Positions 46,640 through 58,221 of a stretch of 64,000 bases of DNA are shown here, piece by piece (position 1 is the first letter of the stretch; each line of letters opens with the position of its first letter). The notes beneath the pieces are model-generated. The model did no database searches. It was not told the origin of the DNA and was given only the letters and a program-made list of their open reading frames with translations. The stretch is from positions 62,001-126,000 of the forward strand of contig MNCI01030375.1 of NCBI GenBank assembly GCA_015680685.1. The letters are read 5' to 3'. This DNA is from Gnetum montanum. Taxonomy: Eukaryota; Streptophyta; Gnetopsida; Gnetales; Gnetaceae. The translations under genes were made by a program, and so were the position numbers.

Positions 46640-47040
46640 AAAATTCAAAAATTACAAAGCACAAAGGCCTGCCAAGGCCTAAAACTGGAAATATTTTTCC
46701 CTTCAATGCATGGCCCGAAAAGGCCTTAAACTATCACTTGGTCTACCATTGCCTAAAACTAGTGATCAAATATCCTTTTATCGCATGGCCTGGAAGAGCC
46801 TAAAACTACCAGCACAACCTGCCATGGCCTTAAACTAGCACATCATGGCTTGAAAAGGCCTCAAACTATTGCATGACCTATTAAGACCTAAAACTGGCAA
46901 TCTTTTTTTACTTTCAACCCATGGCCTGATAAGGCCTCAAACTATCATATGTCCCACCATAGCCTAAAACTATTATTGGGGAATAGAATGGCCTAAAACT
47001 ATCAAAACACCCACAATGGCCTAAAACTAGCAATTGTTAT
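46640..47040 (+). repeat. Degenerate tandem array (GGCCTGCCAAGGCCTAAAACT units)
   Basis: About a dozen diverged units of roughly 30-40 bp built on 'ggcctRRYaaggcctaaaact'. In inverted orientation the same motif makes up the arrays at 52010-52460 and 56080-56235, so relative to each element's coding strand all three read in the same sense. Confidence 0.75.
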
Positions 47041-47400
47041 AGCCCATCACATCATTAACATCAAACACATAGCAAATAAATACAAGAGCCTACTCATCAT
47101 ACACTTCACATAGCAAAAGTTTTGCTTCATCTCATATAAACAAAAGTACATAGCATGATCATCCACATTATACAACAAAAATACACAAAAAATACAAAAA
47201 TTCCAAATGATAGGGCTACATCAGGATCTTCTTAACCAGTGATCCTAGGAGGGGGGGTGGAGGCTCCTCTTCTTCTGTTGTAACATTGGGGCCTGCAGCA
47301 CCACCTAGTGCCTATCAACAACAACAATAATAGAAATCTGTAAGCAAGAGTACATTATGCAACCTAATAGAAAAAGCATAAAACAACATAAAGAACTAAT
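47041..47400. other. AT-rich join between array and minus-strand gene
   Basis: No feature recognised apart from a G-run at 47251. The right end contains a polypyrimidine/AG-type acceptor on the minus strand (TTGTTGTTGATAG, about 47308-47320). Confidence 0.35.
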
Positions 47401-50400
47401 CTAAGAGAGTCCTGCATCAACCATGACTAGAGGTAGGCTATTAAGGCCCTCCAAGCATCAAAAAATCTCAACCTCTAATAGCCACCTCTAGTCCTCCTAG
47501 TCAAAGTCAACACCCACAAGGGTCTTGCCTTCATCCATGGTAGTTCATGCAAGAAGTTGCATAGAAAAGGTGGCAAACAAAGCCTTCCTTGAGGGCATAG
47601 TAATCTCCCACTTCGAGGAGCCACAAACCACTATGTGGCAAACAAATATTTTGAAAGCTTGACTCCCATGAATCGTCTCAATGAACATATCAAGGTAGTG
47701 AGCTTTGACAAACTCTTCCTTAAGTTGTTGCAAATATGCATCTTGATCATGCTTATAATGGAATTTGTGGTCTTTCTATGTATGCCCCCACTTGCACACC
47801 TTAGCTCTAAAATTTTTCCAATCTTGACTTTTTCAAGCAAGCAGATCCATCTATAATCGTTGGTCAATGATCTCCTAAATGGCCTTTTTCTTACCCTAGA
47901 TGGCTAACCAGTACCTAGTATAATTAATCTATGTGGTCTGCTAAGTACTATCTCCTTGTGCTTGAGCTACCAAAAAATCATATCAGGACTAAAGGTCCTC
48001 AATCTTTGTATTCTAGATTGTCACTATCTCCTAAAGCTCTTGCATGCATTTTCACATGTGCTCATTCGAGCCCTTGCAAGTCCACAATGCTTTTGGATAG
48101 GAAAGCGTGCAATTGCTAGTTACCTTGTACACATGGTGAGGCACTTGCTCCACTTCAAGAGGGTACTTGGGGATGGCATCGACCTTAGCCACCCAGTTTG
48201 GATCCCAGCAAAGCATAGAACCTATTGGCATACATGCAGGCAAATCAATATTAGCCACAAACTAAGCATAAAATCAGTAAAGCAACGTAACCAAAATAAA
48301 ATCATACACATATCAAACTCAAGATCTACCTACTATATGTGGTCTATCATATCCTCAACAATGCCTTCCATGAAGGCAAGCTTGTCTAGTGTTTCTACCC
48401 ACAACTCCATGCAGTAGGTAGGCATAGGCGGTGGACCATTAGCAAGTGCATCTAAGGTTGCATGACAACCATACTTAGTAACAACCAAACAACCAAAGAT
48501 GCAAGAGCAAAAGGGCAACAATAGATGGTAACTTAAAGCACTTACCAAGCAAGCCCTCAGGTGTGAGAGTAGAGGGATCTCCTAGCTACACACCATCAAA
48601 GAGGTTGGAAAAATCATCCTTGTTAGGGTGGAATAGCCCCTCTACATCAAAATACTAAAATATCTCTATGTTCTCATGTAGCTCCTCTCTATGTGCCTTC
48701 TCCTCCTCAGCTTGAGGAGGGGTCATCTCTGCTATTGTTGCTACTACTACTTCAGTAGCCCTCTTGCCTAACTCACAAACATAACATGTTAGCATTAGCA
48801 TAATATAACATGAAAACATAAAAACATAAACATAGAAAATATAAAACAAATGCATCTACATGCATACTAACCTACAACATAAAAATTGGGTATCTTGAGA
48901 TGGATCTTCCCGGTGCCTGCTTGTCCAACCAAAGGTGCAGCCTCCTCTGCTAGGCATGGTTGCTTAATCTTCACCTTGGAAGGCCCCACTATTTCTGTAA
49001 TGTAATAGTTGGCCTTTTTCACATCCCTAATAATAACTAGAGGACACTCACCTTCACTTTCACAAGAATAATGTGACTATGATTGCCCCAAATGGCCTTT
49101 GGTCGTAACTGCGTACAACTCATCAATCCCCTCTGGAGGGTCCTACATGCGAGTGGTTGTGAACAGGTGCTTAACCAAGGCTTGGATAGCTGCTTACAAT
49201 CTTGCACTACCTAATGCCCACTATCTTGGACCACTAGAAACTCTATGAACCTTCGCAAATACATTACAAAGAACGTAAAGTGTACATGAGACCTCGCCTG
49301 GAAGTTGTAGCAAAGTCTAGTGATCTCTACTTATAGTCTAATGGTGATGTAGGAGACTTAGCTAAGTCTTGTATCCTTCTCTAGTACCTCTCTCATCACC
49401 CACACCTACTCCACCCTAAGGATTTCTCCTTGAGATAGCAGCTTTGGAAAGGCACGGCTGTGGAAAAGAGGGTAGAGCTCCTAGACCTCAAGCACATGCA
49501 CATCCCTAATCATGATGTATTTGTGAGATTGGGTGGTTCCCAGCCACTCCTTGATCTCTCCTTTGTGGTCCACCTCTCTGTTGGCCTTGTCAACAACCAA
49601 CAAGCCAATGGAGGAGAGGCCAAAGAGATCATCAAAGAAAGCATTGCTCAGATCCAAGACTACCCTCACTTCATGCATGTAGGTGATAAAGCAATAGGCA
49701 TCACTACTGAAGGAGTCTATAATGGTGACCATCTTGGCCACTAGAATGCTTGGGCTAAGGGCCAAGAAAAGGTTCATCAACCCACCTAGCACATGTGAGC
49801 TAACTAGTCAACACCTCTGAGGCATGATGGCAAAACCAAAGCTATGTCCCCTTCACATCACCATACTTCATGATGAGGGTGGCCTTGCTATGCCCTGTGG
49901 TGACCACTATCACCTCTTCTTAAGTAACTACAACTACAACATAGGTAACAACAACGTTAGCATTATGCAAGGAAAAATCAATGAGTGCATGTGAGCAAGC
50001 AAAAAAGTCAAATAATAATAACTTACACGGAACAAATGGTGTGCGCGATGAAAGTGGTGATGCAACCAACTCCTTGAAGTTGGGCACACTACTAGCCCAT
50101 ACCTCATCAAGCCAATCATAGGTCTTGCATTGCTCAAATGCCTTCAGGTACGAAGTGTAGTAATTCTTTAGATCATCTCCTACCTACTCAAGTATGGTCT
50201 CCTAAAAGTTTGGACTAGAGGAGAATACCTCTAGGGTGGTGAAGGTCAAGGCAAGAGCCTCTTTCTCATCATGAAGCCCCTAATTATCAACTTTGAATCT
50301 CGCATTAGGCATAAGCTCTTAGTGGTTAGCAAATTTAGTGTGGGAAAATAGCAAGCAATACAATGCAAAATCATAAGAGCACTTACACTCCTATGTAGTA

Positions 50401-50860
50401 TATAGTTCCAGGTGTATTCCAGAACACCGTATGCACACACAAAGCAACAAAGAGGGTTTTTCACCTACTATAATAATAGAACTCTAGCATTCCCCAGATC
50501 CTAGATAAGGGAAAAGTGCCCTTGGGGCCTCACCTCAAACCATCTTCTTTTTCATCACTGGTCATAAGCTCATTAAACATAAATTTTAATATGTCCCAAT
50601 TGGCCTTGGGCAACAATGTCTTGGTGATAACACCCCTAGCCTCTGTTGCTAAGTGTGACCACATAATCACACTGAAGTGTTGTAGCAAGAAGGCTAAGAA
50701 CTTAGATGCTCTAGGCTAAAGCCATACCACCTGCTAACCCACCTACATATTTGATGCAGACATGTTGGGCACAGGCTCACTAATGCAGTAAAGAATGCCA
50801 ACGAGCTCCATGATGATTAGGATCGCCTTTAATAACACCTTGTAATCACACAAACTACAA
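47400..50860 (-). pseudogene. Multi-exon decayed gene; first block FCP1-like HAD phosphatase
   Basis: Minus-strand coding blocks alternate with short introns. Donors: GTAAGT at 50396, GTAAGT at 50026, GTTAGT at 48871, GTAAGT at 48545. Acceptors at about 50318, 49934, 48778, 48474 and 48222. Block 1 (50860-50397) contains RASKFLAFLLQHFSVIMWSH, KGTFPLSRIW and VFWNTPGTIYY, the order and spacing of plant FCP1/NLI-interacting-factor HAD proteins; the N-terminal DxDxT region reads as IIMELVGILYC, so it is inactive. Later blocks (50317-50027; 49933-48872 with SPSILVAKMVTIIDSFSSDA; 48777-48546; 48473-48334; 48221-48124; about 47880-47450) have long open stretches broken mainly by TAG and TAA but no domain I recognise. 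It could be a captured host gene or an antisense accessory gene of the flanking elements. Confidence 0.55.
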
Positions 50861-50869
50861 ATGTGGCAT

Positions 50870-52005
50870 TTATAGTGACTGAAAATTTCAAAGGCTAGAA
50901 TGGGACACTAATAGATCCATAATCACATAGTCTTGACCCTATTCCTATGTGAGGGCTTACTAAAAAATGGAACTAGGGTGCCCAAGATGATCTTGTCAAT
51001 TAAACTAGGACATGATGTTTTGCGATGTCCATGGTGTCCATGGGTGTGAGCATAGTAGGGATTTCAAACACAAGAACGAGGATGCAAAGATGGGAATATG
51101 TGCTTGAACAGTGCAAAGTGTGAGTAGAATGTTAAAAACATAAGAAAAAAATGCAAAAAATGCATGGAATATGAGTAAGAGAGAAAGACACCACCCCAAA
51201 TGGGGAAGTGTAGTCAATTGCAAAGGTAGGTTTAAGAGGTCCGTAGTGTACAATAGGCATAGTAGGCAAGTGTTGTCATAGTCTTAGTGTATCTAACTAT
51301 GAAGAACTGATGTCTGCTATGGAGCCTAAGCTAGCCAAGTTGGCTACCATGATGTCCTACAAGCTATGGTGGCGTATGGTGTGCTAGGTAGTGTACAACG
51401 ATGCCATGGCAGTGTGCAATGATATCCAATGGTATCCCAAATTTTGTCATGTTGCTAAGGATGCTTAAGTGTAAGAGTTTCTATGCCAAAATTCTAACTA
51501 CTAAATGAAAATGCCAACCTCTAAAACATGAAGCACATGGGTATATATAAGGTTAGCATGAATCATGGATTAGGTGCCACATGACAAAGGGGTAGCTGGG
51601 ACTACGCTCACCCTATTTACACTCCCACTAAAGCAAAATGGTGTTCTACTAGTGTGCTCCAATGGACCCTATGAGATTGCCAAACTGTGATTATGTTGTT
51701 GAGACTGCATGTGTGAGTGCCAAATAATCTACAATGTACCTAACCATAATGCAAAATAGTGTAATTTGGAGACTATGCTACCCACTCTCTCAAGTGATGT
51801 TGAGCATAGGTACAATTTAGGGGCAAATGGAGGGTGCAAATTTAATGCAAATTGTTAATCTTGCTACCAAAGGAATATTGGAGTTGAGATGCAGGCCAAT
51901 GCTAAGTTTTGAAAGCTTTTGAACATAGTTTTGAGAAACTACGCCAACTACACTCTGGAAGCATTGGAAGTATTCATGCTCGCTTGTTTGCAAAACTATG
52001 TGTGT
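50870..52005 (-). repeat. LTR fragment of second family, minus orientation
   Basis: Inverted match to about 40970-42140: TATA-region block at 51545-51560, the 'catttgcccctaaattgtacc' block near 51790-51830, and the block at 51005-51253 that translates like 41722-41919. The outer (U3 5') part is missing and the tandem array stands there instead. It lies downstream of integrase, so it is a 3' LTR remnant. No primer site at its left end. Confidence 0.7.
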
Positions 52006-52009
52006 TGAA

Positions 52010-52460
52010 CTTCGAACCCAGTTTAAGGTCTTGGCAGACCATGATGTGCTAGTTTATAGTCCTAGCAGACTGTCGTGTGCTAGTTTAATGTCGTAGCAGA
52101 TGGTGGATGTTGTGCCAGTTTAACGTCATGACACAAGGATGAGTTATGCTAATTTAGTGTCATAGCAAATGAATGTTGTGGGTTCCAGTTTTAGTGTCAT
52201 GGCCCAAGGATAATCTATGTCAATTTATAGTTTTAGTAGACTCTTGCTATGCCAGTTTGTAGTCGTAGCAGAATATGCTGTGGGTGCCAATTTTAGTGTC
52301 ATGACCTAAGGATGATATGTGCCAGTTTATAGTCATAGCGAACTCTTGCTATGCTAGTTTATAGTCATATCAGACTATACTATGGGTGCTAGTTTTAGTT
52401 TCATAGCCCAAGGACAATTTATGCTAGTTTATAGTCATAGCAAACTCTTACTTACTTTGC
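52010..52460 (-). repeat. Tandem array in 3' UTR of Tat-like element
   Basis: Around a dozen units of about 30-45 bp, + strand form (C/T)AGTTTATAGTCATAGCAGAC and variants. It begins right after the end of the integrase frame. Tat elements are known to carry hypervariable tandem repeats between integrase and the 3' LTR. Confidence 0.8.
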
Positions 52461-52469
52461 TTTGTCATT

Positions 52470-53480
52470 AATGAGGAGTTGTGTACTAAGCATAGTACAG
52501 CTTCAAGTGCGAGTGGTTTACCAAATTAGAAAATTCATTACCCATCATGGTTAGCAAGCTTGAATGCTTAATTTTCATAGGCCTTGATGACAAAAAAAGG
52601 CCCTTTCTAGTTGGCTAAGAATTTGTTCGTGGGTTTGCAAATAGCCTTGAGGACCAAGTTCCCCTCCTTTACTAGGCATTGATGTCAATTATGACAGTGC
52701 TTTTACCATTGCATTTGCTAGTACCGCTCAATTTGACCAAGCTTCTACATGCACTCTGCCTCTATCAAGTTAAGGTTGATGGTTCTCAACTCACCATTTT
52801 GATCCTCATCTATGAAGCTTGAGAGGATTACACGGAATGATGGGACTTGTAATTCAAGATTCTAGATGGCTTCAGACCCATAAACCAAACTATATGTCAT
52901 CTTACCTGTTGCAGGCCTAGAGTGCATAGATCAACTACTAATGCCATCATTGTTTGCTGCTATGACCTCTGCTTGGCCATTCACCTATGGGTAGTAGGAA
53001 AATGAAAAGGAATGTTTGATTCTGAGGAATTTGCAAAATTCCTTGGTATCAGCACTGCTAAATTGTGGCCTATTGGTTGTGACAATGATCATGGGTAAAC
53101 CAAAATAGGATACTATATTATCGAGTATGAATTTGCAAACCTGCTGTGATGTGGTCTTTTTAAGGGAAATAGCCTCAACCCACTTCATAAAATACTCAAT
53201 GGTAGTTATGATGAACCTATACCTTGCAGAGGACATAGCCGTTCTTGGCCTTATGATATCCAACCCCCAACGTTGGAACAGCCACATGATCTACATTATA
53301 TGTAGCTCAGTGAGTGGCACATGCATGAGGTTACCATGCCATTGACATGTGTTGCATGTCTTGACCGTGGAGATGTAATTGCGCTCCAAAGCCAATAGTA
53401 GCCTAAGCATCTGATTTTTGCCACCATTGCCCTGGATGCTATGTGGCCTCCCCAAAGTCCCTCATGGACTTGTTCGATAA
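52470..53480 (-). pseudogene. Integrase of Tat-like element B2
   Basis: Minus strand: WGLDIIRPRT (first catalytic Asp), YFMKWVEAISLKKTT, IIVTTNRPQFSS (TDNGPQF in active enzymes, Asp lost), then YYP-VNGQAEV with the catalytic Glu, and a C-terminal domain with LANWKGPFF-like residues (LANxKGPFFVIKAYEN), ending before the array. Stops in several places. The Gly-Pro-Phe motif and absence of a chromodomain are typical of Tat-type integrases. Confidence 0.8.
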
Positions 53481-53577
53481 TCGTCTATGCTTCACCATCA
53501 TTAACACATGTTAATAGTATGACATAGGAGGATTGGCAACACAAAGTGCTATCACCTACAATGACATACTACCACAA

Positions 53578-54060
53578 TCACTTTCGCACTGCATCCTTTT
53601 GGGTAGTGGTTAGATGTTGCAGAGGTTCAGCTTGTAGAAGGTATGACTTGATGTCATTGTACCACTCTACTGCATGGGTCATGCTTACTGTGGCAATGGA
53701 TGCAATGTTAGTTGTTTGTGTGATAGGCACAGTGCAAACTACCACCATGATGGGCAATGCGCAAAACATTTTAGATGCAATGCTTAAGGCTAACGTAGCT
53801 AATGCATCAATAATGGAGTTTTTGTTGTGGGGAACATGCTAGACATCAGTAGTTGCAAATTACTTGAGTAGGTGCTTTGCCAAGTCATAGTAAGGCTTCA
53901 AGTGTTGGGCTTTGCAAGCATAAACCTCTATGACTTAGTTGACAACTAGTTGTGAGTCTCCTCAGATCACTAGGTTTTGTATTTCTAGGTCATGAGCTAC
54001 TAAGATACCCAAGAGGAGACCTTCATACTCCACAATGTTGTTAGTGCATGGAAATGCAAA
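53578..54060 (-). pseudogene. Second RNase H domain (aRH type) of Tat-like element
   Basis: Minus strand reads CTNNIVEYEGLLLGILVA, then GDSQLVVN and CKAQHLKPYYDLAKHLL and VPHNKNSIIDALATLA, the full RNase H motif series (N-N-x-A-E-Y-E-A-L, GDSQLV, ADALA). It is separate from the RNase H joined to RT upstream. A second RNase H between RT-RH and integrase is diagnostic of the Tat lineage. Confidence 0.8.
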
Positions 54061-54199
54061 ATGATATGTGAAGGGTTAGATCTCCCCAGAGGAGAATGTC
54101 ATCACTCAACAGTGCTACCCCCTTAAGAGGTTGAAGCATCATCGAAATGTAGAAGTGCATCAAAGTTGTTAGGCACTTGACTTACGCTAGTGACATGCT

Positions 54200-54700
54200 C
54201 ATCCAGAAGTTTTAAATCTATGGTTACTTGGTCATTGATTGGGAAAGCAGTAAGTTGTTTGGCTATTTCTTAACCTTTAGTTAATGCTTGCGCAATGTAA
54301 TGTAGGTCAAACTCCGCAGTTATTGCTTTCCAGTATGTAATGCAACTACTCTCGTAGATATTCGTTGTAATTGCTTGAAGTACATTGCTCTTGCAGATGA
54401 TGTTTACTTGACTACTAAAAATATAATGCCTCCACTTCTTCAGTGTGAAGAGTAAGGTCAATCAAGTCTTTTCCACATCATTGTACTTTGCTTCATATGC
54501 TACTAATGCATGGTTGAGGTAGTACACGGGAACCTCAGTACCATCATCTCACTTTTGGAAAAGCAAAGAAGTGATGGATGCGTCACAGGTAGCAAGGCAG
54601 ATGTGGAATGGTTTATCTCCTTACGAAGGTAGACTATTTAAAGTTGAGCCAACTCTTGTTCAAGGTTGTCAAATGTTGCTTGGAACTAAGTAGTCCACTC
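54200..54700 (-). pseudogene. RT connection and first RNase H of element B2
   Basis: A readable stretch at 54461-54270 contains LKKWRHYIFSSQVNIICKSN and ITAEFDLHYIAQALTKG, corresponding to the LRHYLL and EFDIxYVTQKAIKG motifs of gypsy RNase H. Fragmented by stops on both sides. Confidence 0.75.
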
Positions 54701-54719
54701 AAAGTGGACTTCCTTTTTG

Positions 54720-55924
54720 CACAAGTGTTGCATTAGCTACAACTTTTCAGTCAACCATGTGCTAAACTCTCATATAAATTGCAATTTTTCTTGTAACCTT
54801 CATAGCTCCTTAAGGTTGGCTAATGGTGCTAAGTTGATAATGGCCTTGACCTTATTGGGGTCAACGCATATGCCTTCTTTAGGTACTACAAAACCTAGCA
54901 TGTGGCCTATCTTGACACTGAAGACACATTTCTTAAGAATTAGCCTAAGTTCACGCTTTAGGCAGCATTTGAGCACAAGGTCTAAGTCATCTGCATGATT
55001 GTGTGATGCCTTGGATTTAACTACTATATCATCAACATAATCATTGAGCAGACCTAATAGGTAATCACTAAAAATGTGAAACATGGCACACTAATAAGTC
55101 GCTCCTGCATTCTTAAGCCCAAAGGGCATCATTGTATAACAAAATGTACCCCAAGGGGTCATGAAGATAGTATTGAATTGGTTCTCTAAGTTAATCTGAA
55201 TCTAGTTGTAACTCAAGAACCCATCCATAAAGGACAACAAAGCATAACCATCCAAAATATCGACCAATTGATCAATACTAGGCAACGGAAAATCATCTTT
55301 AATGGTTTCCTTGTTGAGGTCCCAGAATTCTATACAAATGCATATATTTCCATTTTTCTTAGGGACAACAACAATGTTGGAGACCTAGTCTATGTAGTCA
55401 ACTGCCTAGATGAAACTTTCTTTTTAGAGCTTGGTGATATCATTGTGAACTGCCAATGCCATCTCAAGCCTAACCTTGCAAGCTTTCTACTTAACTGGTT
55501 TCATGCTAAGATCAAGGATTATGTTGTGTTGCACTATGCAAGGATCTAGGCCTAGCAGGTCTTCATAAGACCATTTGAATGCCTTAATGTTATTGTTGAA
55601 TACTCTTGCGATGTCTTGGACATTTTGAGGCTCTAAAAAAGAACTAATTTTTAGTGTTTTTTCCTCGCCACTAGATGTTGCTATGAGAACCTCAATGAGG
55701 GAATCCTTAGTGACGTCACCTATCTCTAGATCTAGAGCCCTAACTAGATGGTCTAGCTAATCTAGCAGTGCCTCTATAGATGTTATGTATTCATAGTAGG
55801 CTATGGGCTTAAGGTCTAGGCATTGTAGATCAATATATTGCATAAGATCATCATATGGCTCGATGAGCACTAGCAATGAATGAAGATACTTGTACGAAGA
55901 CATGTTGTAAATATTGTAATAATC
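54720..55924 (-). pseudogene. Reverse transcriptase of Tat-like element B2, with 3' splice site before its start
   Basis: YVDDIVVKSK, the catalytic box, at 55036-55007 with KRELRLILKKCVFSVKIGHMLGF after it. The N-terminal part contains NNNIKAFKWSYEDLLGLDP (VFAWSYEDMPGLDP type) and begins at ATG 55903-55901 (MSSYKYLHSL). Directly upstream is TTTGGTTGTTTTTGTAG, a strong acceptor ending at 55925, so pol appears to start on a downstream exon, as in Ogre-like Tat elements where an intron separates gag-pro from pol. Gag-pro on this strand is not present to the right. Confidence 0.8.
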
Positions 55925-56079
55925 CTACAAAAACAACCAAATAAATATCAAGGCATACCTGTCTTAATGAGAGCAATATGTGTAGTTAAAGAAAATAATG
56001 CAATGAAAATTTTGGCTATGTCTATAAATGCGATTGCAAAAGCAAAGGATGTGTGGGTTGGTTTTCGGCCTTAGCAAGC

Positions 56080-56235
56080 CATGAGATTGTCAGTTTAAGA
56101 TCTTAGTGGACCATTAGGTGCTAATTTAACATCATAGTAGTCAATTAGATGCGAGTTTAACATCGTAGCAGATGGGTGAATTGCAAGTTTAACATCGTGG
56201 TGGACGGGTGAATTGCTAGTTTAACATTGTGGAAA
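56080..56235 (-). repeat. Short tandem array in putative intron upstream of pol
   Basis: Four to five units of + strand form AGTTTAACATCGTAGCAGAT, related to the array at 52010-52460. It lies just upstream (minus sense) of the pol splice acceptor. Confidence 0.7.
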
Positions 56236-56239
56236 ATGG

Positions 56240-58220
56240 TAATATGCACTAAATGCATCATTGAGGTAAGGTTGGGCATGTTAGAAAAGTAAAATTGGCC
56301 TGGGCACCAATTGGGTGATGAGAAAAATTCAAAATTTTTCTAAGTTTGGAGACTGCTAGAAAGATTAAAAAATTTTCTAACTTTGGTGACTATGGTCACA
56401 CCTGGCTACGCTTAGCACTGTTGAGTGTAGTAATGGGTAGGCTCAAATTTAAGTGGTCCCTACAGGTATATAAGCACATTTTACCCTTAGTGAATGCTAT
56501 CATTGTCAAAGGTAAAAACATATTTCTAGAGTGTAGTGCAATTGCAAGAGTGTAGGTTACCAACAATGTTACATCAACGTGGACATCAGCACCCCAACCT
56601 AGCCAACATAGAGGAGGGAGAACCAATCTTGAAGTGCTTGTCATAGGCATGTGTGGAGGAGCATAGGGCACCACAAACTACTAGGTACACCTAGCTATGC
56701 TCACCTCCTTTTCGTTGTTTTCTATCCTTTTCTGCACTTAGGCGTTGGGGCTTAGGGTTTTGGGAACAACACTCTGCCTTAGTAGAGGTTTTCTCTGGCG
56801 AGGTCATTTGGGCACGTCACAGCTATAGGAGAAGGTGCACATGTTATAGGGTATTTCTCTCTCCCTTTTTTTGGTTTTTTTAGGATTTCAGTAGGCCAGG
56901 GTGCACGAGCTTAGCTGTGGTCACAACTATTATGGCAGCTAGTGCGACCGTGAGGGGCAGAAGCCTTAGGTTTGTACATGTGCATGAGGCAGGGAGGTTC
57001 GTTTGTATAAGGGTTTACATTGTGGTAGTTGATGTGGCTATCAAGAGAGGGTTCAATGATGATAGGGAAAGGGTAAGGGCACGCTTTGCAATAGCCATGG
57101 TTGTTGTAATTGCTCATGTGTTTATAGGGCAAGAGACATGATGGGCCTATGCAAGATTGCAAGAGAATTTCCTATTTTACCTTTTTTTTTACCTATGTGA
57201 GGTAGAGGCAAGGATTTGGCTATAGCCCTAGGGCCATGGCCAACAAGGTGGGGCATGCTATGAAGGGTTTCCGCCCTGGTGGGTAGGTAAGTCAAAAGTC
57301 GAGGGTTGGATGGCAATGGCTAGGAGCCACCACCTATGGGGTTAGGAGCACAGTAGGGGATCCCTATCATTTTTTATTTTTTATTTTTTATTCCTTGTGC
57401 AAGACAAGGACAATGGCTTGGTAATCATGGTAGTGACGAGAAGGGGAAAACTATCAACAGCCATTGAGATAGCCTGCTGCGCAAGGGCGAAGCGAGAGCC
57501 ATGGTGTGGCAACGGTGATCAAGGAGGTCATACCTGATGGAGCAGGGATTAGGTAGTCCATCCACAGGAATGGTGACCATGATGGAAAAGGGTTAGGGAT
57601 AGGGATAAGTGCAAGATGTGTGATGCACAATGCTTAGGCAGTTAATGTTTTTCAAATTTTTAAAATTTTTGGAGGCTACACTCCTAAGGAGCATAGCCAA
57701 CAATTACATTTTTTTTTCTTTTGCAAAGTTGAGGGCTATGCTCTCTGGGAAAGTAGCCAACAATTAGAAAATTTTTTGCATCCCTTGACTACACTCCCAA
57801 AGGTAGCCTAGACTTAGAATTTTTTCATGGGACTCTCTAGACTACACTACCTAGAGTTAGAAAAAAATTTGCTAAATGTAAAAAATGCTAAAAACTATGA
57901 TAATGTCAATCCTATAGACTAAAACAATGTCAAATCGCTAAAGCATGCAAACTGAGATAATGCGAGACATGCACACATCTAAAACAAAATGCTAATGCTA
58001 TGCTAACATGATGTACCCCAATGAGTACGATGTGCATCAAATGTGTATGTTAACGTCCTATACTCGTGGGGCCCAAGGGGCCCTAAGATATATTTTTTCT
58101 AAGTTATGCTAGGCCATGCCAATTTTTTCTAAGTGTAAACTAACGTGTTTTTTTGCCAAAATGCATCTAATGTGTACTAACACTACGTTTCATTTGTGTG
58201 ATCGCAGGGTATTGTTAAAG
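56240..58220. other. Mosaic of second-family LTR-like pieces and unidentified GC-richer sequence
   Basis: 56240-56460 and 57640-58200 contain 'ttttttctaagtgt' and 'gctacactcc...gcatagcc' phrases similar to the U3 of the LTR at 40415. Between them, 56560-57600 is richer in G and C, with overlapping open stretches on both strands (56911-57162 minus, 56917-57141 plus). I recognise no protein. An N at 58221 ends the block. Confidence 0.4.
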
Positions 58221-58221
58221 N
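58221..58221. other. Assembly join (single N)
   Basis: A single N where second-family material gives way to a truncated region C in minus orientation. Confidence 0.8.

Noticed and set aside
46640-47040. tRNA or small RNA cluster
   Set aside because: The short GGCCT...AGGCC inverted words suggest hairpins, but units are diverged, lack tRNA boxes and match the retroelement arrays at 52 and 56 kb.
56911-57162. Host gene in the GC-richer pocket
   Set aside because: Open stretches exist on both strands at once with no splice sites, start context or recognisable domain; left as unassigned sequence.
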